Below, piece after piece: positions 49,397 through 58,389 of a stretch of DNA of 64,000 nucleotides (position 1 is the first letter of the stretch; every line of letters begins with the position of its first letter). The stretch is from Hyphomicrobiales bacterium (lineage in GTDB: Bacteria > Pseudomonadota > Alphaproteobacteria > Rhizobiales > Rhizobiaceae), in contig UCKU01000020.1 in NCBI GenBank assembly GCA_900473185.1, forward strand, positions 1 through 64,000. Direction: 5' to 3'. The translations under genes and the position numbers were made by a program. Under the pieces are notes generated by a model. That model had not been told where the DNA came from and did not search any database. It was given only the letters and a program-made list of their open reading frames with translations.

Positions 49397-50599
49397 TTAT
49401 CGATTAGCGGAGAGAACGGCCACGCCCGGCAACTCCTTGCCTTCCATCCATTCAAGGAAGGCGCCGCCGGCGGTCGAAACATAGCTAAACTCTTCGGCAA
49501 CGCCGGCATGGTTCAGCGCCGAGACCGTATCACCACCGCCTGCGACTGACGTGAGCTTGCCGGCCTTGGTGCGTTCGGCGGCATATTTCGCGGCGGCGAC
49601 GGTCGCTGCGTCGAAGGGCTCGATCTCAAAGGCGCCGAGCGGACCGTTCCAGACGAGCGTAGTGGCGCGTTCGATCCAAGCCTTGACGGCATCGACCGAC
49701 TTCGGGCCGACATCGAGGACCATGGCATCATCAGGAATGGCCTCGATAGAGACGATCTCATTGGCAGCACCTGCCTTGAACTCACGGGCGACGACGCCGT
49801 CTTCCGGCAGAACGATCGCGCAGCCGGCGGTGGCGGCTTCGATCATGATCTGCTTGGCGGTATCGGCGAGATCATGCTCGCAAAGCGACTTGCCGACATC
49901 GGTACCGCGGGCGGCGATGAAGGTGTTGGCCATGCCGCCGCCGATGACGAGCGCGTCGACCTTCTTCACGAGGTTCATCAGAAGGTCGATCTTGGAGGAG
50001 ACCTTGGCACCGCCGACGATTGCGACGACCGGACGGACCGGGTTGCCGAGGCCCTTTTCCAGCGCCTCGAGTTCGGCCTGCATGGTGCGGCCGGCATAGG
50101 CCGGCAGGTGATGGGCAAGACCTTCGGTGGAGGAGTGGGCGCGGTGCGCGGCCGAGAAGGCGTCGTTCACATAGATATCGCCGTTTGCGGCGAGCGCCTT
50201 GGTGAAATCTGGATCGTTCTTTTCCTCGCCCTTGTGGAAGCGGGTGTTTTCCAGGAGCAGGATATCGCCATTGTTCATCTTCGCGACGGCGGAAGCGGCC
50301 GCCTCGCCGATGCAGTCGGATGCCGTCAACACGGCATGGTCAAGCACCTGCTCGACGGAGGGGGCAACCAGCGAAAGCGAGAATTCTGCCGAGGGGCCAT
50401 CCTTCGGGCGGCCGAAATGGGCGAGCAGGATGACCTTGGCGCCCTTTTTCGACAGTTCGAGGATCGTCGGCGCGACGCGCTCGATGCGGGTCGTGTCCGT
50501 AACCTTGCCATCCTTGACCGGGACGTTGAGGTCGACGCGGACGAGAACGCGCTTGCCGGCGATATCGTTGAGGTCGTCGAGGGTCTTGAAAGCTGCCAT
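49397..50599 (-). CDS. pgk: Phosphoglycerate kinase
   Basis: The 400-residue protein has the substrate-binding VLVRVDLNVPVKDG, LLAHFGRPKDG, VAIVGGAKVSSK and the ATP-site VWNGPLGAFE plus VAGGGDTVSAL. Length is typical. It converts 1,3-bisphosphoglycerate to 3-phosphoglycerate. It is separated from gap by an antiporter and a GNAT gene. Confidence 0.97.
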   Translation of the reverse strand: MAAFKTLDDLNDIAGKRVLVRVDLNVPVKDGKVTDTTRIERVAPTILELSKKGAKVILLAHFGRPKDGPSAEFSLSLVAPSVEQVLDHAVLTASDCIGEAAASAVAKMNNGDILLLENTRFHKGEEKNDPDFTKALAANGDIYVNDAFSAAHRAHSSTEGLAHHLPAYAGRTMQAELEALEKGLGNPVRPVVAIVGGAKVSSKIDLLMNLVKKVDALVIGGGMANTFIAARGTDVGKSLCEHDLADTAKQIMIEAATAGCAIVLPEDGVVAREFKAGAANEIVSIEAIPDDAMVLDVGPKSVDAVKAWIERATTLVWNGPLGAFEIEPFDAATVAAAKYAAERTKAGKLTSVAGGGDTVSALNHAGVAEEFSYVSTAGGAFLEWMEGKELPGVAVLSANR

Positions 50600-50680
50600 G
50601 GGAGGATCCGTTCGTAGTTGGCGTAAATTGCGCCGACCATAGCAAGGATCGGGGGAGACGCAAGGCAGTCGGCGGCCGTT

Positions 50681-52531
50681 TTAGCGCGGGCTTTCGTCAC
50701 GTCCGGCGGCGCTTTCCGCAGCCGTTGCCTCATGCTTTTTACGGCCCTTCATACGCTCGCGGGTGCGCTGGATAATCTCGCGCAGATTGATGAAGATCGG
50801 CAGCGTGATGGCAGGCTCCACGGCTTCCAGTGACATGCCGACGGAAGTTATGTGATCCTGGTCGTCGAGGTCGCGGACGATGAGGATGAGTGAGCCGAGA
50901 CGGACGCGATCGGCATAATCCGCCTTGCCGCCGAGGCGCTGTTTCATCAGTTCGGCGATCGTCAGACCCTTTTCGGATTCGTTGAGCAGACCTGGACCAT
51001 AGGCGGCATCGAGATCGGCTGCAGGGCGGGTCGGCGACAACGCAAAGGCGCCGAAGAATTCCGCGTCGTCCTCATCGACAGGTGCGCGGCTGGCGAAGAG
51101 CCGGTCGAGCAGGCGTGAATAGCTGGGTGCGATGAAGAGGTAGACGAGATCGTTTTCCCTGAGCCGGCCGGCATATTGGTAGCGCATCGACTTGCCGTCG
51201 CGGATCACGAGCGAGGGGGCTGCCCAGCGCGGAATGCGCTCGCCGCGCAGAACCGGGCTATCCTTGATGACGCGATAGGAAAGCAGCTCGTGATTGGCGG
51301 CGCCCGGCAGGTCGACCTCCACCTTGTCGACCGCGCCGATGCGCGGCGGGATGATGAGGCCGAGGCGCTTGGCAACCGGCTTGATCGTCCAGCCTTGTAC
51401 GAGCAGCGAGACGAGCACGATGATGAAGGCGGTGTTGAAATAGATCTGGCTATGCTGCAGCCCGCCAAGGATCGGCATGATGGCAAGCAGGATTGAGACG
51501 GCGCCGCGCAGGCCGACCCAGGCGACGAAGCCGATCTCCTGCTGCGTATAATCGAAGGGCAGCAGAGACAGCCAGACGGCGAGCGGCCGGGCGACGAAGA
51601 TCAGAAACAGTGCCAGCAGGATCGCCGGCACGATGATGACAGGAAACTGTGAGGGCGTCGCCAGCAGGCCAAGCACGAGGAACATGATGATCTGGGCAAG
51701 CCAGGTCATACCGTCCTGAAAGCGCCTGATGGTGCCGATCGCCTGCATCTTGCGGTTTCCGGCATAGATGCCGGCGACATAGACCGCAAGGAAGCCGCTG
51801 CCGCCGACCGCACCGGTGAAGGAGAAGACGAGCAGAGCGAGCGCCAGCACGAAGATCGGCGTCAGGCCGCGATCCGTTTCCAGCCGGCCAGCGATCAGCA
51901 CGATCATCATGCCGCCGAGCAGGCCGAGGATGACGCCAAGACCCATCTGCTGGATGAACATCGCGAGCATGCCGATGTTGATGCCGGCGTAACGTTCGCC
52001 GCTCGCGAGAACCTCGACCAGTGCGATGGTGAGGAAAATCGCCATCGGGTCGTTGGTGCCGGATTCGACTTCCAGCGTGGAACGCACCTTGTCTCTGATA
52101 TTGATGCCGCCGATGCGCAACAGGAAGAAGACGGCGGCGGCATCGGTGGAGGCAACGATCGAGCCGAGCAGCATGCCTTCCAGCCAGGTGAAGTTGAGCA
52201 GCCAGCGGGCGGCGAAGGCGAAGAGTGCTGCTGTCAGAAGCACGCCGATCGAGGCCAGCGTCAGCGATGGCACCGCGGCGATGCGGAAGGCCTGCATCGG
52301 CGTGCCGAAGCCGGAATCGAAGAGGATGATCGCAAGGGCGATCGAGCCCAGAACATAGGCGAGGTAGTTATTGCTGAATTCGATGCCGAGACCATCGACA
52401 CCGGCGGCAAGCCCGATCATCAGGAACAGCAGAAGCAGAGGGGCGCCGAAGCGGAAGGCCAGCAGGCTCGAAAAGGCTGCAAGAAGCACGAGCGCCGTTG
52501 CGACCAGCACCACGATGTAAAACGCTTCCAT
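50681..52531 (-). CDS. K+/H+ antiporter, CPA1 family (NhaP2/CvrA type)
   Basis: The 616-residue protein has about 12 membrane helices (residues 1-390) with SIVASTDAAAVFFLL and ESGTNDPMAIFLTI, the CPA1 active-site Asp motifs. A cytoplasmic TrkA-C-like domain (GAANHELLSYRVIKDSPVLR) and a CorC/HlyC-like C-terminus follow. It probably exports K+ or Na+ in exchange for protons. It lies between pgk and the GNAT gene in the same direction. Confidence 0.93.
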   Translation of the reverse strand: MEAFYIVVLVATALVLLAAFSSLLAFRFGAPLLLLFLMIGLAAGVDGLGIEFSNNYLAYVLGSIALAIILFDSGFGTPMQAFRIAAVPSLTLASIGVLLTAALFAFAARWLLNFTWLEGMLLGSIVASTDAAAVFFLLRIGGINIRDKVRSTLEVESGTNDPMAIFLTIALVEVLASGERYAGINIGMLAMFIQQMGLGVILGLLGGMMIVLIAGRLETDRGLTPIFVLALALLVFSFTGAVGGSGFLAVYVAGIYAGNRKMQAIGTIRRFQDGMTWLAQIIMFLVLGLLATPSQFPVIIVPAILLALFLIFVARPLAVWLSLLPFDYTQQEIGFVAWVGLRGAVSILLAIMPILGGLQHSQIYFNTAFIIVLVSLLVQGWTIKPVAKRLGLIIPPRIGAVDKVEVDLPGAANHELLSYRVIKDSPVLRGERIPRWAAPSLVIRDGKSMRYQYAGRLRENDLVYLFIAPSYSRLLDRLFASRAPVDEDDAEFFGAFALSPTRPAADLDAAYGPGLLNESEKGLTIAELMKQRLGGKADYADRVRLGSLILIVRDLDDQDHITSVGMSLEAVEPAITLPIFINLREIIQRTRERMKGRKKHEATAAESAAGRDESPR

Positions 52532-52810
52532 GCCTACCCCTTTCGCCTCATCACCGTCCCGAAACCGCCCCCGGCCTGTCCCTTACCCCTCCGTGTCCAG
52601 CACGATCTGTTAGTAAACGGCAAAAAACAGCGGAAGGGTAGGCCTTGCGGCTTAACCTCGGCTGCATCGCTGCATCATGCTGCTGGACGGTCCTTGGGGT
52701 GAGGACCAATAAGAATGCTACGGGAAAAACTCTGTATAAAGAATGTATAAGCAAATCAGGCGAGAGCAGGGCAGATAGGCGGAGCACCGCACTTTTTATT
52801 GATGCGGCCG
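52532..52810. other. Intergenic stretch between the antiporter and the GNAT gene
   Basis: I see no gene, clear terminator or operator in these 279 bp. They should contain the antiporter promoter on the reverse strand. Confidence 0.5.
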
Positions 52811-53320
52811 TTAGAGGCTGCTTCGGTCTTTCCTGATCAGATATTGTTTCTGGATTCTGTCCACCGGCGTACCGTCGTTAAGCGGCACCTTCTCCAGCGT
52901 GTTGTAGGTGCGGAAACCGATCTTCTCGTAATAGGCCAGCCCGCCGGTATTATCGGCGCGAATGGTTGCATTGATGACTTCGATATCGCGCTCTTCTGCT
53001 GCGGCAAGGGTTGCCGCGAAGAGTGCGGTGCCGACGCCCGGTATCTTCGGGCTCTGCCGGGTAAAGGTCGCGATATCGGCCCAGCCCTCCGGTGGGTTTC
53101 CGTAGAGGCTCAGGGATTGAAAACCGGCGAGACCAGAACTCGTCTCGGCGACATGGCATGTCAGAGGCCATTCGCCTGTTATGAACCAATCGGCCAGTTC
53201 CTCCGGCGAAAGAGGGGTCTCGAGGGCGGTCGTACCGCCGATTGCGATAATCTCGTTGAGAATTTCGGAGAGTTCTCGGGCGTCGCCCGGATCAGCCTTT
53301 CGAATATTCAGATACACCAT
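52811..53320 (-). CDS. GNAT-family N-acetyltransferase
   Basis: The 169-residue protein starts MVYLNIRKADPGDARELSEI. It has the acetyl-CoA loop region SPKIPGVGTALFAATLAAAE and the C-terminal NTGGLAYYEKIGFRTYNT, as in RimI-like GNATs. The usual Q/RxxGxG/A is represented by PGVGTA. Substrate unknown. It is downstream of gap in the same direction but separated from it by a terminator. Confidence 0.9.
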   Translation of the reverse strand: MVYLNIRKADPGDARELSEILNEIIAIGGTTALETPLSPEELADWFITGEWPLTCHVAETSSGLAGFQSLSLYGNPPEGWADIATFTRQSPKIPGVGTALFAATLAAAEERDIEVINATIRADNTGGLAYYEKIGFRTYNTLEKVPLNDGTPVDRIQKQYLIRKDRSSL

Positions 53321-53377
53321 GTCCTGTCCTTCCGACTTGATCCAGCGAGGATTGCCACGCAGTTTCTCTAAACAAAA

Positions 53378-53397
53378 CGGCCCGGTTTCCCGGGCCG
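53378..53397 (-). terminator. Terminator of gap
   Basis: CGGCCCGG (53378-53385) and CCGGGCCG (53390-53397) form a perfect stem over TTTC. On the reverse strand it is followed by TTTTGTTTAG; on the forward strand by CTTTTC. Confidence 0.92.
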
Positions 53398-53422
53398 CTT
53401 TTCAATACATTTGCCGTTGCGG

Positions 53423-54433
53423 TCAGATGAGCTTGGCGAAAGCGACTGCCGTGTCGGACATGCGGCTGGAGAAGCCCCACTCGTTGTCGTACCAAGACAG
53501 AACGCGCACGAAGTTGCCTTCCATGACCTTCGTCTGATCGATTGCGAAGATCGAGGAGTGGCTGTCGTGGTTGAAGTCACGCGAGACGAGCGGCTCGTCG
53601 GTGTAGCCGAGGATGCCCTTCAGCTTGCCGTTTGCGGCAGCCTTGATCGCTTCGTTGATTTCGCCGACCGTGGTGGCCTTCTTGGCAACGAACTTGAAGT
53701 CGACGACCGAAACGTTCGGGGTCGGAACGCGGATCGACGTGCCGTCGAGCTTGCCCTTGAGGTGCGGCAGCACGAGTCCAACGGCCTTTGCGGCGCCCGT
53801 CGAGGTCGGGATCATCGAGAGGGCAGCAGCGCGGGCGCGATACAGATCCTTGTGCATCGTGTCGAGCGTCGGCTGGTCGCCAGTATAGGAGTGGATGGTC
53901 GTCATGAAGCCGTGGTCGATGCCGACGGCGTCGTCGAGAACCTTCACGACCGGCACGAGGCAGTTCGTGGTGCAGGATGCGTTGGAGATGACCAGGTGCT
54001 CCTTGGTGAGCTGGTCATGGTTGACGCCGAAGACGACGGTCAGGTCAGCGCCGTCGGCAGGAGCCGAAACGATGACGCGCTTGGCGCCGGCCGTCAGGTG
54101 GGCTGCAGCCTTGTCGCGGGCGGTGAAGATGCCCGTGCATTCCATCGCGATGTCGACGCCCAATTCCCCATGGGGAAGGGTTGCCGGGTCCTTGATGGCG
54201 GTAACCTTGATCGGCTTGCCGTTGCCGACGGTGATCGTGTCACCTTCGACTGTCACGGTCGCCGGGAAGCGGCCATGGATGGAGTCGTAACGGAGCAGGT
54301 GGGCGTTGGTTTCGACCGGGCCGAGATCGTTGATGGCGACGACTTCGATATCGGTGCGGCCAGATTCGACGATAGCGCGAAGAACGTTGCGGCCGATACG
54401 TCCGAAACCGTTGATGGCAACCTTGACTGTCAT
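53423..54433 (-). CDS. gap: Glyceraldehyde-3-phosphate dehydrogenase
   Basis: The 336-residue protein has the NAD site VKVAINGFGRIGRNVLRAI, the catalytic Cys in ISNASCTTNCLVPV, the phosphate site STGAAKAVG and WYDNEWGFSSRM. The start at 54433 gives good spacing from GGGAG; the ATG at 54439 is an alternative two codons upstream. It acts with pgk and tkt nearby in glycolysis and gluconeogenesis. Confidence 0.97.
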   Translation of the reverse strand: MTVKVAINGFGRIGRNVLRAIVESGRTDIEVVAINDLGPVETNAHLLRYDSIHGRFPATVTVEGDTITVGNGKPIKVTAIKDPATLPHGELGVDIAMECTGIFTARDKAAAHLTAGAKRVIVSAPADGADLTVVFGVNHDQLTKEHLVISNASCTTNCLVPVVKVLDDAVGIDHGFMTTIHSYTGDQPTLDTMHKDLYRARAAALSMIPTSTGAAKAVGLVLPHLKGKLDGTSIRVPTPNVSVVDFKFVAKKATTVGEINEAIKAAANGKLKGILGYTDEPLVSRDFNHDSHSSIFAIDQTKVMEGNFVRVLSWYDNEWGFSSRMSDTAVAFAKLI

Positions 54434-54476
54434 GTGCATTCACTCCCTAGAGGTGGGGCTTGCTGATAGTAGATGA

Positions 54477-54498
54477 GGAAGTGCCCGAAGGCACTTCC
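54477..54498 (-). terminator. Terminator-like hairpin after tkt
   Basis: GGAAGTGCC (54477-54485) and GGCACTTCC (54490-54498) pair over CGAA, a TTCG tetraloop on the reverse strand. It lies 18 bp after the tkt stop. There is no long U-tract, so partial read-through into gap is possible. Confidence 0.75.
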
Positions 54499-54515
54499 GA
54501 TTTAAATCTGGCCCG

Positions 54516-56489
54516 TTAAAGCTTGGCTTCCGCAGCGGCGACGACGGCGTCAGCCGTGATGCCGAAATGCTCGAAGACCTTCTTGGCCGGACCGGATGCG
54601 CCGAAGCCCTTCATGCCGATGAACGAGCCTTCCGGACCGATAAAGGCATCCCAGCCCTCGCGAACGGCGGCTTCGACGGCGATCTTGACCGGCGAGTTGC
54701 CGATGACGTCCTTGCGGTAGGCATCCGGCTGCTCGAAGAAGAGTTCCGTGCAGGGAACGGATACGACGCGGGTGCTGACACCCTTGCCTTCCAGCGTTGC
54801 ACGGGCGGCAACGGCGAGTTCCACTTCGGACCCCGAAGCGAAGATCGTGACCTTGGCGTCGGCATTGCCGGCGAGCGTGTAAGCGCCGAGTTCGCAGAGG
54901 TTCTTCTCATTATACTCGGTGCGGACCGTCGTCAGGTTCTGGCGGGTAAGGGCCAGACCGGACGGGCGATTCTTCGTCTTCATGGCAATCTGCCAGCATT
55001 CAGCTGTTTCGACGGCATCGGCCGGACGGAAGACCATCAGGTTCGGAACGGCGCGCAGGCTGGCAATCTGTTCGACCGGCTGATGGGTCGGGCCGTCTTC
55101 GCCGACGCCGATCGAGTCATGCGTCAGCACGTGGATGACACGAATGCCCATGAGAGCGGCGAGGCGGATCGGCGGGCGGCAATAATCCGAGAAGATCATG
55201 AAGCCGCCGCCGTAGGGAATAAGACCACCGTGCAACGAGATGCCGTTCATGGCAGATGCCATGCCGTGTTCGCGGATGCCCCAGTGCATGTAGCGGCCGG
55301 CGAAATCCGTCGGCGTGATCGAATGCATCTGGCTGGTCTTGGTATTGTTCGACGGAGTCAGGTCGGCAGAGCCGCCAAGCGTTTCCGGCACGAAGCCGTT
55401 GATGACTTCAAGCGCGTCTTCGGATGCCTTGCGGGAGGCGATCGTCGGCTTGGTTTCGGCAAGCTTCTTCTTGTAGTCGTCGATGGCCTTGTCGAAGCCT
55501 TCGGGCAGGTCACCGGCAAAACGGCGGGTGAACTCGGCCTTGGACGGCGACTTGGAAAGCGTCTCTTCCCATGCCTTGACGATATTGTCGGAGCGGGTGC
55601 CGGCAGCGCGCCATGCGTCGAGGATATCGGAGGGGATGACGAAGGGCTCGTAATCCCAGTTCAGCGCCTTGCGGGTGGCAGCGATTTCGTCGGCACCGAG
55701 CGGATTGCCATGCACCTTGTGAGTGCCCTGCTTGTTCGGGGCGCCAAAGCCGATGACCGTCTTGCAGGCAATGAAGGTCGGGCGGTCGGACTTGTGAGCG
55801 GCTTCGATCGCGTCTGCGATGGCGGCCTGGTCGTGACCGTCGATCTCGATCGTGTTCCAGTGAACGGCCTTGAAGCGGGCAACCTGGTCGGTCGAGTCCG
55901 ACAGCGATACGGCGCCGTCGATGGTGATCGAGTTGTTGTCCCAGAAGAGGATCAGCTTGTTGAGCTTCAGGTGGCCGGCAAGCGCGATCGCCTCATGGCT
56001 GATGCCTTCCATCAGGCAGCCGTCGCCATTGATGACGTAGGTATAGTGATCCTGCAGGTCCGGACCGAATTCCTCGCGCAGCTTACGCTCGGCGATCGCC
56101 ATGCCGACGGCATTGGCAATGCCCTGGCCGAGCGGGCCAGTGGTCGTTTCGATGCCGGTGGCATGGCCATATTCCGGATGGCCGGCGGTCTTGGAGCCGA
56201 GCTGACGGAACTGCTTGAGGTCCTCGACCGACATATCAGGATAGCCGGTCAAATAGAGCAGCGAGTAGAGCAGCATCGAGCCGTGGCCGGCAGAAAGAAC
56301 AAAGCGGTCGCGGTTCGGCCAGTGCGGCTTCTGCGGATCGAAGCGGAGATATTTGGTGAAGAGGACCGTTGCCACATCCGCCATACCCATTGGCATGCCC
56401 GGGTGGCCGGAATTCGCCTTTTCGACGGCGTCCATGGAGAGGAAACGGATCGCATTCGCCATCCGGTCGTTTTGTTCACGTGAGGTCAT
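54516..56489 (-). CDS. tkt: Transketolase
   Basis: The 657-residue thiamine-diphosphate enzyme has the N-terminal ANSGHPGMPMGMADV and the TPP motif GDGCLMEGISHEA followed by LILFWDNN. The pyrimidine domain has FVPETLGGSADLTPSN and TRVVSVPCTELF. It moves two-carbon units in the pentose phosphate pathway. It is upstream of gap in the same direction. Confidence 0.97.
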   Translation of the reverse strand: MTSREQNDRMANAIRFLSMDAVEKANSGHPGMPMGMADVATVLFTKYLRFDPQKPHWPNRDRFVLSAGHGSMLLYSLLYLTGYPDMSVEDLKQFRQLGSKTAGHPEYGHATGIETTTGPLGQGIANAVGMAIAERKLREEFGPDLQDHYTYVINGDGCLMEGISHEAIALAGHLKLNKLILFWDNNSITIDGAVSLSDSTDQVARFKAVHWNTIEIDGHDQAAIADAIEAAHKSDRPTFIACKTVIGFGAPNKQGTHKVHGNPLGADEIAATRKALNWDYEPFVIPSDILDAWRAAGTRSDNIVKAWEETLSKSPSKAEFTRRFAGDLPEGFDKAIDDYKKKLAETKPTIASRKASEDALEVINGFVPETLGGSADLTPSNNTKTSQMHSITPTDFAGRYMHWGIREHGMASAMNGISLHGGLIPYGGGFMIFSDYCRPPIRLAALMGIRVIHVLTHDSIGVGEDGPTHQPVEQIASLRAVPNLMVFRPADAVETAECWQIAMKTKNRPSGLALTRQNLTTVRTEYNEKNLCELGAYTLAGNADAKVTIFASGSEVELAVAARATLEGKGVSTRVVSVPCTELFFEQPDAYRKDVIGNSPVKIAVEAAVREGWDAFIGPEGSFIGMKGFGASGPAKKVFEHFGITADAVVAAAEAKL

Positions 56490-56822
56490 GGCTTTTCCGC
56501 TAGTTCCGGGTTTGAGGATGGCCTCGAGCCTGCCAAGACCATCAATGAGAGCGGTCGAGACATAGCAGTTGGAACGGCCAAGTCAACAAAATGGAAGCCG
56601 TTTGGAGGCCAGGTGCGACGATTTTTGACATTTGACCGTCAAGTTTTACAAAAGACAAATCTTGTGTGACAGGCTTGTGTAAATCGCTCATCCACAGAAT
56701 AGGGCAGGGGGTAGCCGAGGGGCTTTATTGACGCGCTCCAACCTAGCTGCATATCCTCTTGAAAATACAGGGTCGGCGGCAGAGGCCGATTCGCGGGTCT
56801 TGTGCGGGGAACCGGAAAAGAC
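56490..56822. promoter_or_regulatory. Divergent control region between tkt and the DUF4164 gene
   Basis: This 333-bp spacer has no credible gene. It must carry the tkt promoter (reverse) and the promoter of the DUF4164/zapA unit (forward). I see no clear operator. Confidence 0.5.
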
Positions 56823-57098
56823 ATGACGCCCAACGGCAAAACCATCGAAGCTGCGCTTACGGAGCTGAAACAGGCAATCTCGGGCCTCGAGAATGCCGTG
56901 GACATGCGCATCGAGCGCCAGCGGGAGCAGGGCGAGATCGAGGGCGAGGTTCGCCGCGTGCATGCCGATCGCTCGCGTCTTGCGCAGGAGCTGGACCAGG
57001 CCGAATTCCGTGCGAACCGGCTGGAAGAGGTCAATCGCGAGGTTTCGCGGCGTCTGGTGACGGCGATGGAAACGATCCGCGCGGTTCTTGACCGCTAA
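56823..57098 (+). CDS. DUF4164-family coiled-coil protein
   Basis: The 91-residue, all-helical protein MTPNGKTIEAALTELKQAI continues with a heptad-like coiled coil (LAQELDQAEFRANRLEEVN). The start at 56823 follows the purine-rich GGGAACCGGAAAAG. It lies 14 bp upstream of zapA and is probably co-transcribed, which hints at a cell-division link. Confidence 0.88.
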   Translation: MTPNGKTIEAALTELKQAISGLENAVDMRIERQREQGEIEGEVRRVHADRSRLAQELDQAEFRANRLEEVNREVSRRLVTAMETIRAVLDR

Positions 57099-57112
57099 GA
57101 GGACTTGATAAT

Positions 57113-57490
57113 ATGGCGCAGGTAACGGTAACGATCGACGGCAAGGCCTACCGCATGGCCTGCGAAGAGGGGCAGGAAGATCATCTGACTGACCTCGCGG
57201 TTCGTTTCGACCGTTATGTCGGCCATCTCAAGGGGCAGTTCGGCGAGATCGGCGATCTCAGGATCACCGTCATGGCCGGGATCATGGTCATGGACGAGAT
57301 CTCGGAGCTGACGCGACGTGTTGTCGGACTGGAATCGGAGCTGGAGACGCTTCGCAGCAATCGGGACACGGTAATTGCCGCCACCGCTCGCACCGAAGAA
57401 GGCATTGCAGTGGCGCTTTCGGAAGTCACGAGCCGTATTCAGGGCATTACCGACAAGCTGAACGGCCGTACGCCAGTCGAACTTAATTAA
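57113..57490 (+). CDS. zapA: Cell division protein ZapA
   Basis: The 125-residue protein has the ZapA N-terminal domain VTVTIDGKAYRMACEEGQED, then HLTDLAVRFDRYVGHLK, and a C-terminal coiled coil. It stabilises FtsZ rings. A 6S-like RNA follows directly, the usual arrangement in alphaproteobacteria. Confidence 0.93.
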   Translation: MAQVTVTIDGKAYRMACEEGQEDHLTDLAVRFDRYVGHLKGQFGEIGDLRITVMAGIMVMDEISELTRRVVGLESELETLRSNRDTVIAATARTEEGIAVALSEVTSRIQGITDKLNGRTPVELN

Positions 57491-57529
57491 TTTGGGAGAG
57501 CAGTGCTGACCCACTGGTGCGGTGCTGCA

Positions 57530-57690
57530 AATGTCCTTATATTCCCTCACGCGGTCTGTGCTTCTCGACAGGAACAATGAATCCTCGGGGCCATACCCGA
57601 TCCTTAGGGAGCTGTCCCTGTCCGGGCTCGTGGGTCTGGACATACGGCGCCCACCTACTTTCGTAGGCGCCCAGGATCGATAGTTTCCAC
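57530..57690 (+). ncRNA. ssrS: 6S RNA candidate
   Basis: The non-coding stretch after zapA folds as a long hairpin. The apical stem AGGGA/TCCCT lies around 57607-57620, then come CCCG/CGGG and CCA/TGG pairs, then TCC/GGA. A small CCTAC/GTAGG hairpin near 57653-57668 lies on the 3' side of the central bubble. This shape and the zapA neighbour position are those of alphaproteobacterial 6S RNA, which binds RNA polymerase in stationary phase. The ends are approximate. Confidence 0.7.
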
Positions 57691-57769
57691 CGGTTGTGTG
57701 GATCGCGCTCTTCTCTTTTCGGCCGGGTTCTTCCTGAGCCGCGCCAATATCTTCTGACAAGTCCAGTTT

Positions 57770-58327
57770 TTAATCGCCTGGTGGTTCGCTCCAGCCGATG
57801 AGCTTTGCCCAGTCGTAGGCGCCTTCCATGATGATATCGAAGATCGGATCCTTGATGTCGTAATAGGCATCGACATTGTCGGGGAAATAGCCTGCGAGGC
57901 GTTGCTTGATCAGCCCATAGGCGGCAGCGGCCGTCGGATGGGTGCGCAGGAAATCCCGGCAGAGAAGCGGATAGCGCTGATTGAAGCGGCCCTTTTCACG
58001 GATATGGATATTCGCAAGCCGGCCCGTGCTTTTGTAGAACAGCTTTCGCAACTCGCCTTCCGCCAAATCGAGACCCGGTGGGCAGTGATCGGTCGCGATT
58101 GCGCGACGCTTGAAACCTTCCCTCTCGAATGCGGCGTCATCGATGAGATCAAGAGCATCGACGCTCACCTGAATGTCGATGATGTCCTTCGCCGGAAGGC
58201 TCGGTACAGCGGTCGAACCGATATGATGGATCGCTGCACCTGATGGTGCCGCGCGCAGGAGAGCCTGCTTCAGGCTTACGAAGTCGTCGACCCAGCTTTG
58301 TCGTGGCGGAAGAATTTCTATCGGCAT
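57770..58327 (-). CDS. GrpB-family (UPF0157) protein
   Basis: The 185-residue protein has the GrpB/nucleotidyltransferase-like pattern IHHIGSTAVPSLPAKDIIDI and a following NIHIREKGRFNQRYPLLCRD. The family resembles minimal nucleotidyltransferases; its function is not established. It is monocistronic. Confidence 0.9.
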   Translation of the reverse strand: MPIEILPPRQSWVDDFVSLKQALLRAAPSGAAIHHIGSTAVPSLPAKDIIDIQVSVDALDLIDDAAFEREGFKRRAIATDHCPPGLDLAEGELRKLFYKSTGRLANIHIREKGRFNQRYPLLCRDFLRTHPTAAAAYGLIKQRLAGYFPDNVDAYYDIKDPIFDIIMEGAYDWAKLIGWSEPPGD

Positions 58328-58389
58328 GACGCGCTCGCTATTGTTGCCCTGTAACAGGGCGATGACGGTGGTCTTCAGCTATAGTCGGC

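Noticed and set aside
54567..56483. A very long open frame on the forward strand opposite transketolase
   Set aside because: It is an antisense shadow of a GC-rich, codon-biased gene. The reverse-strand product is a full transketolase with all motifs.
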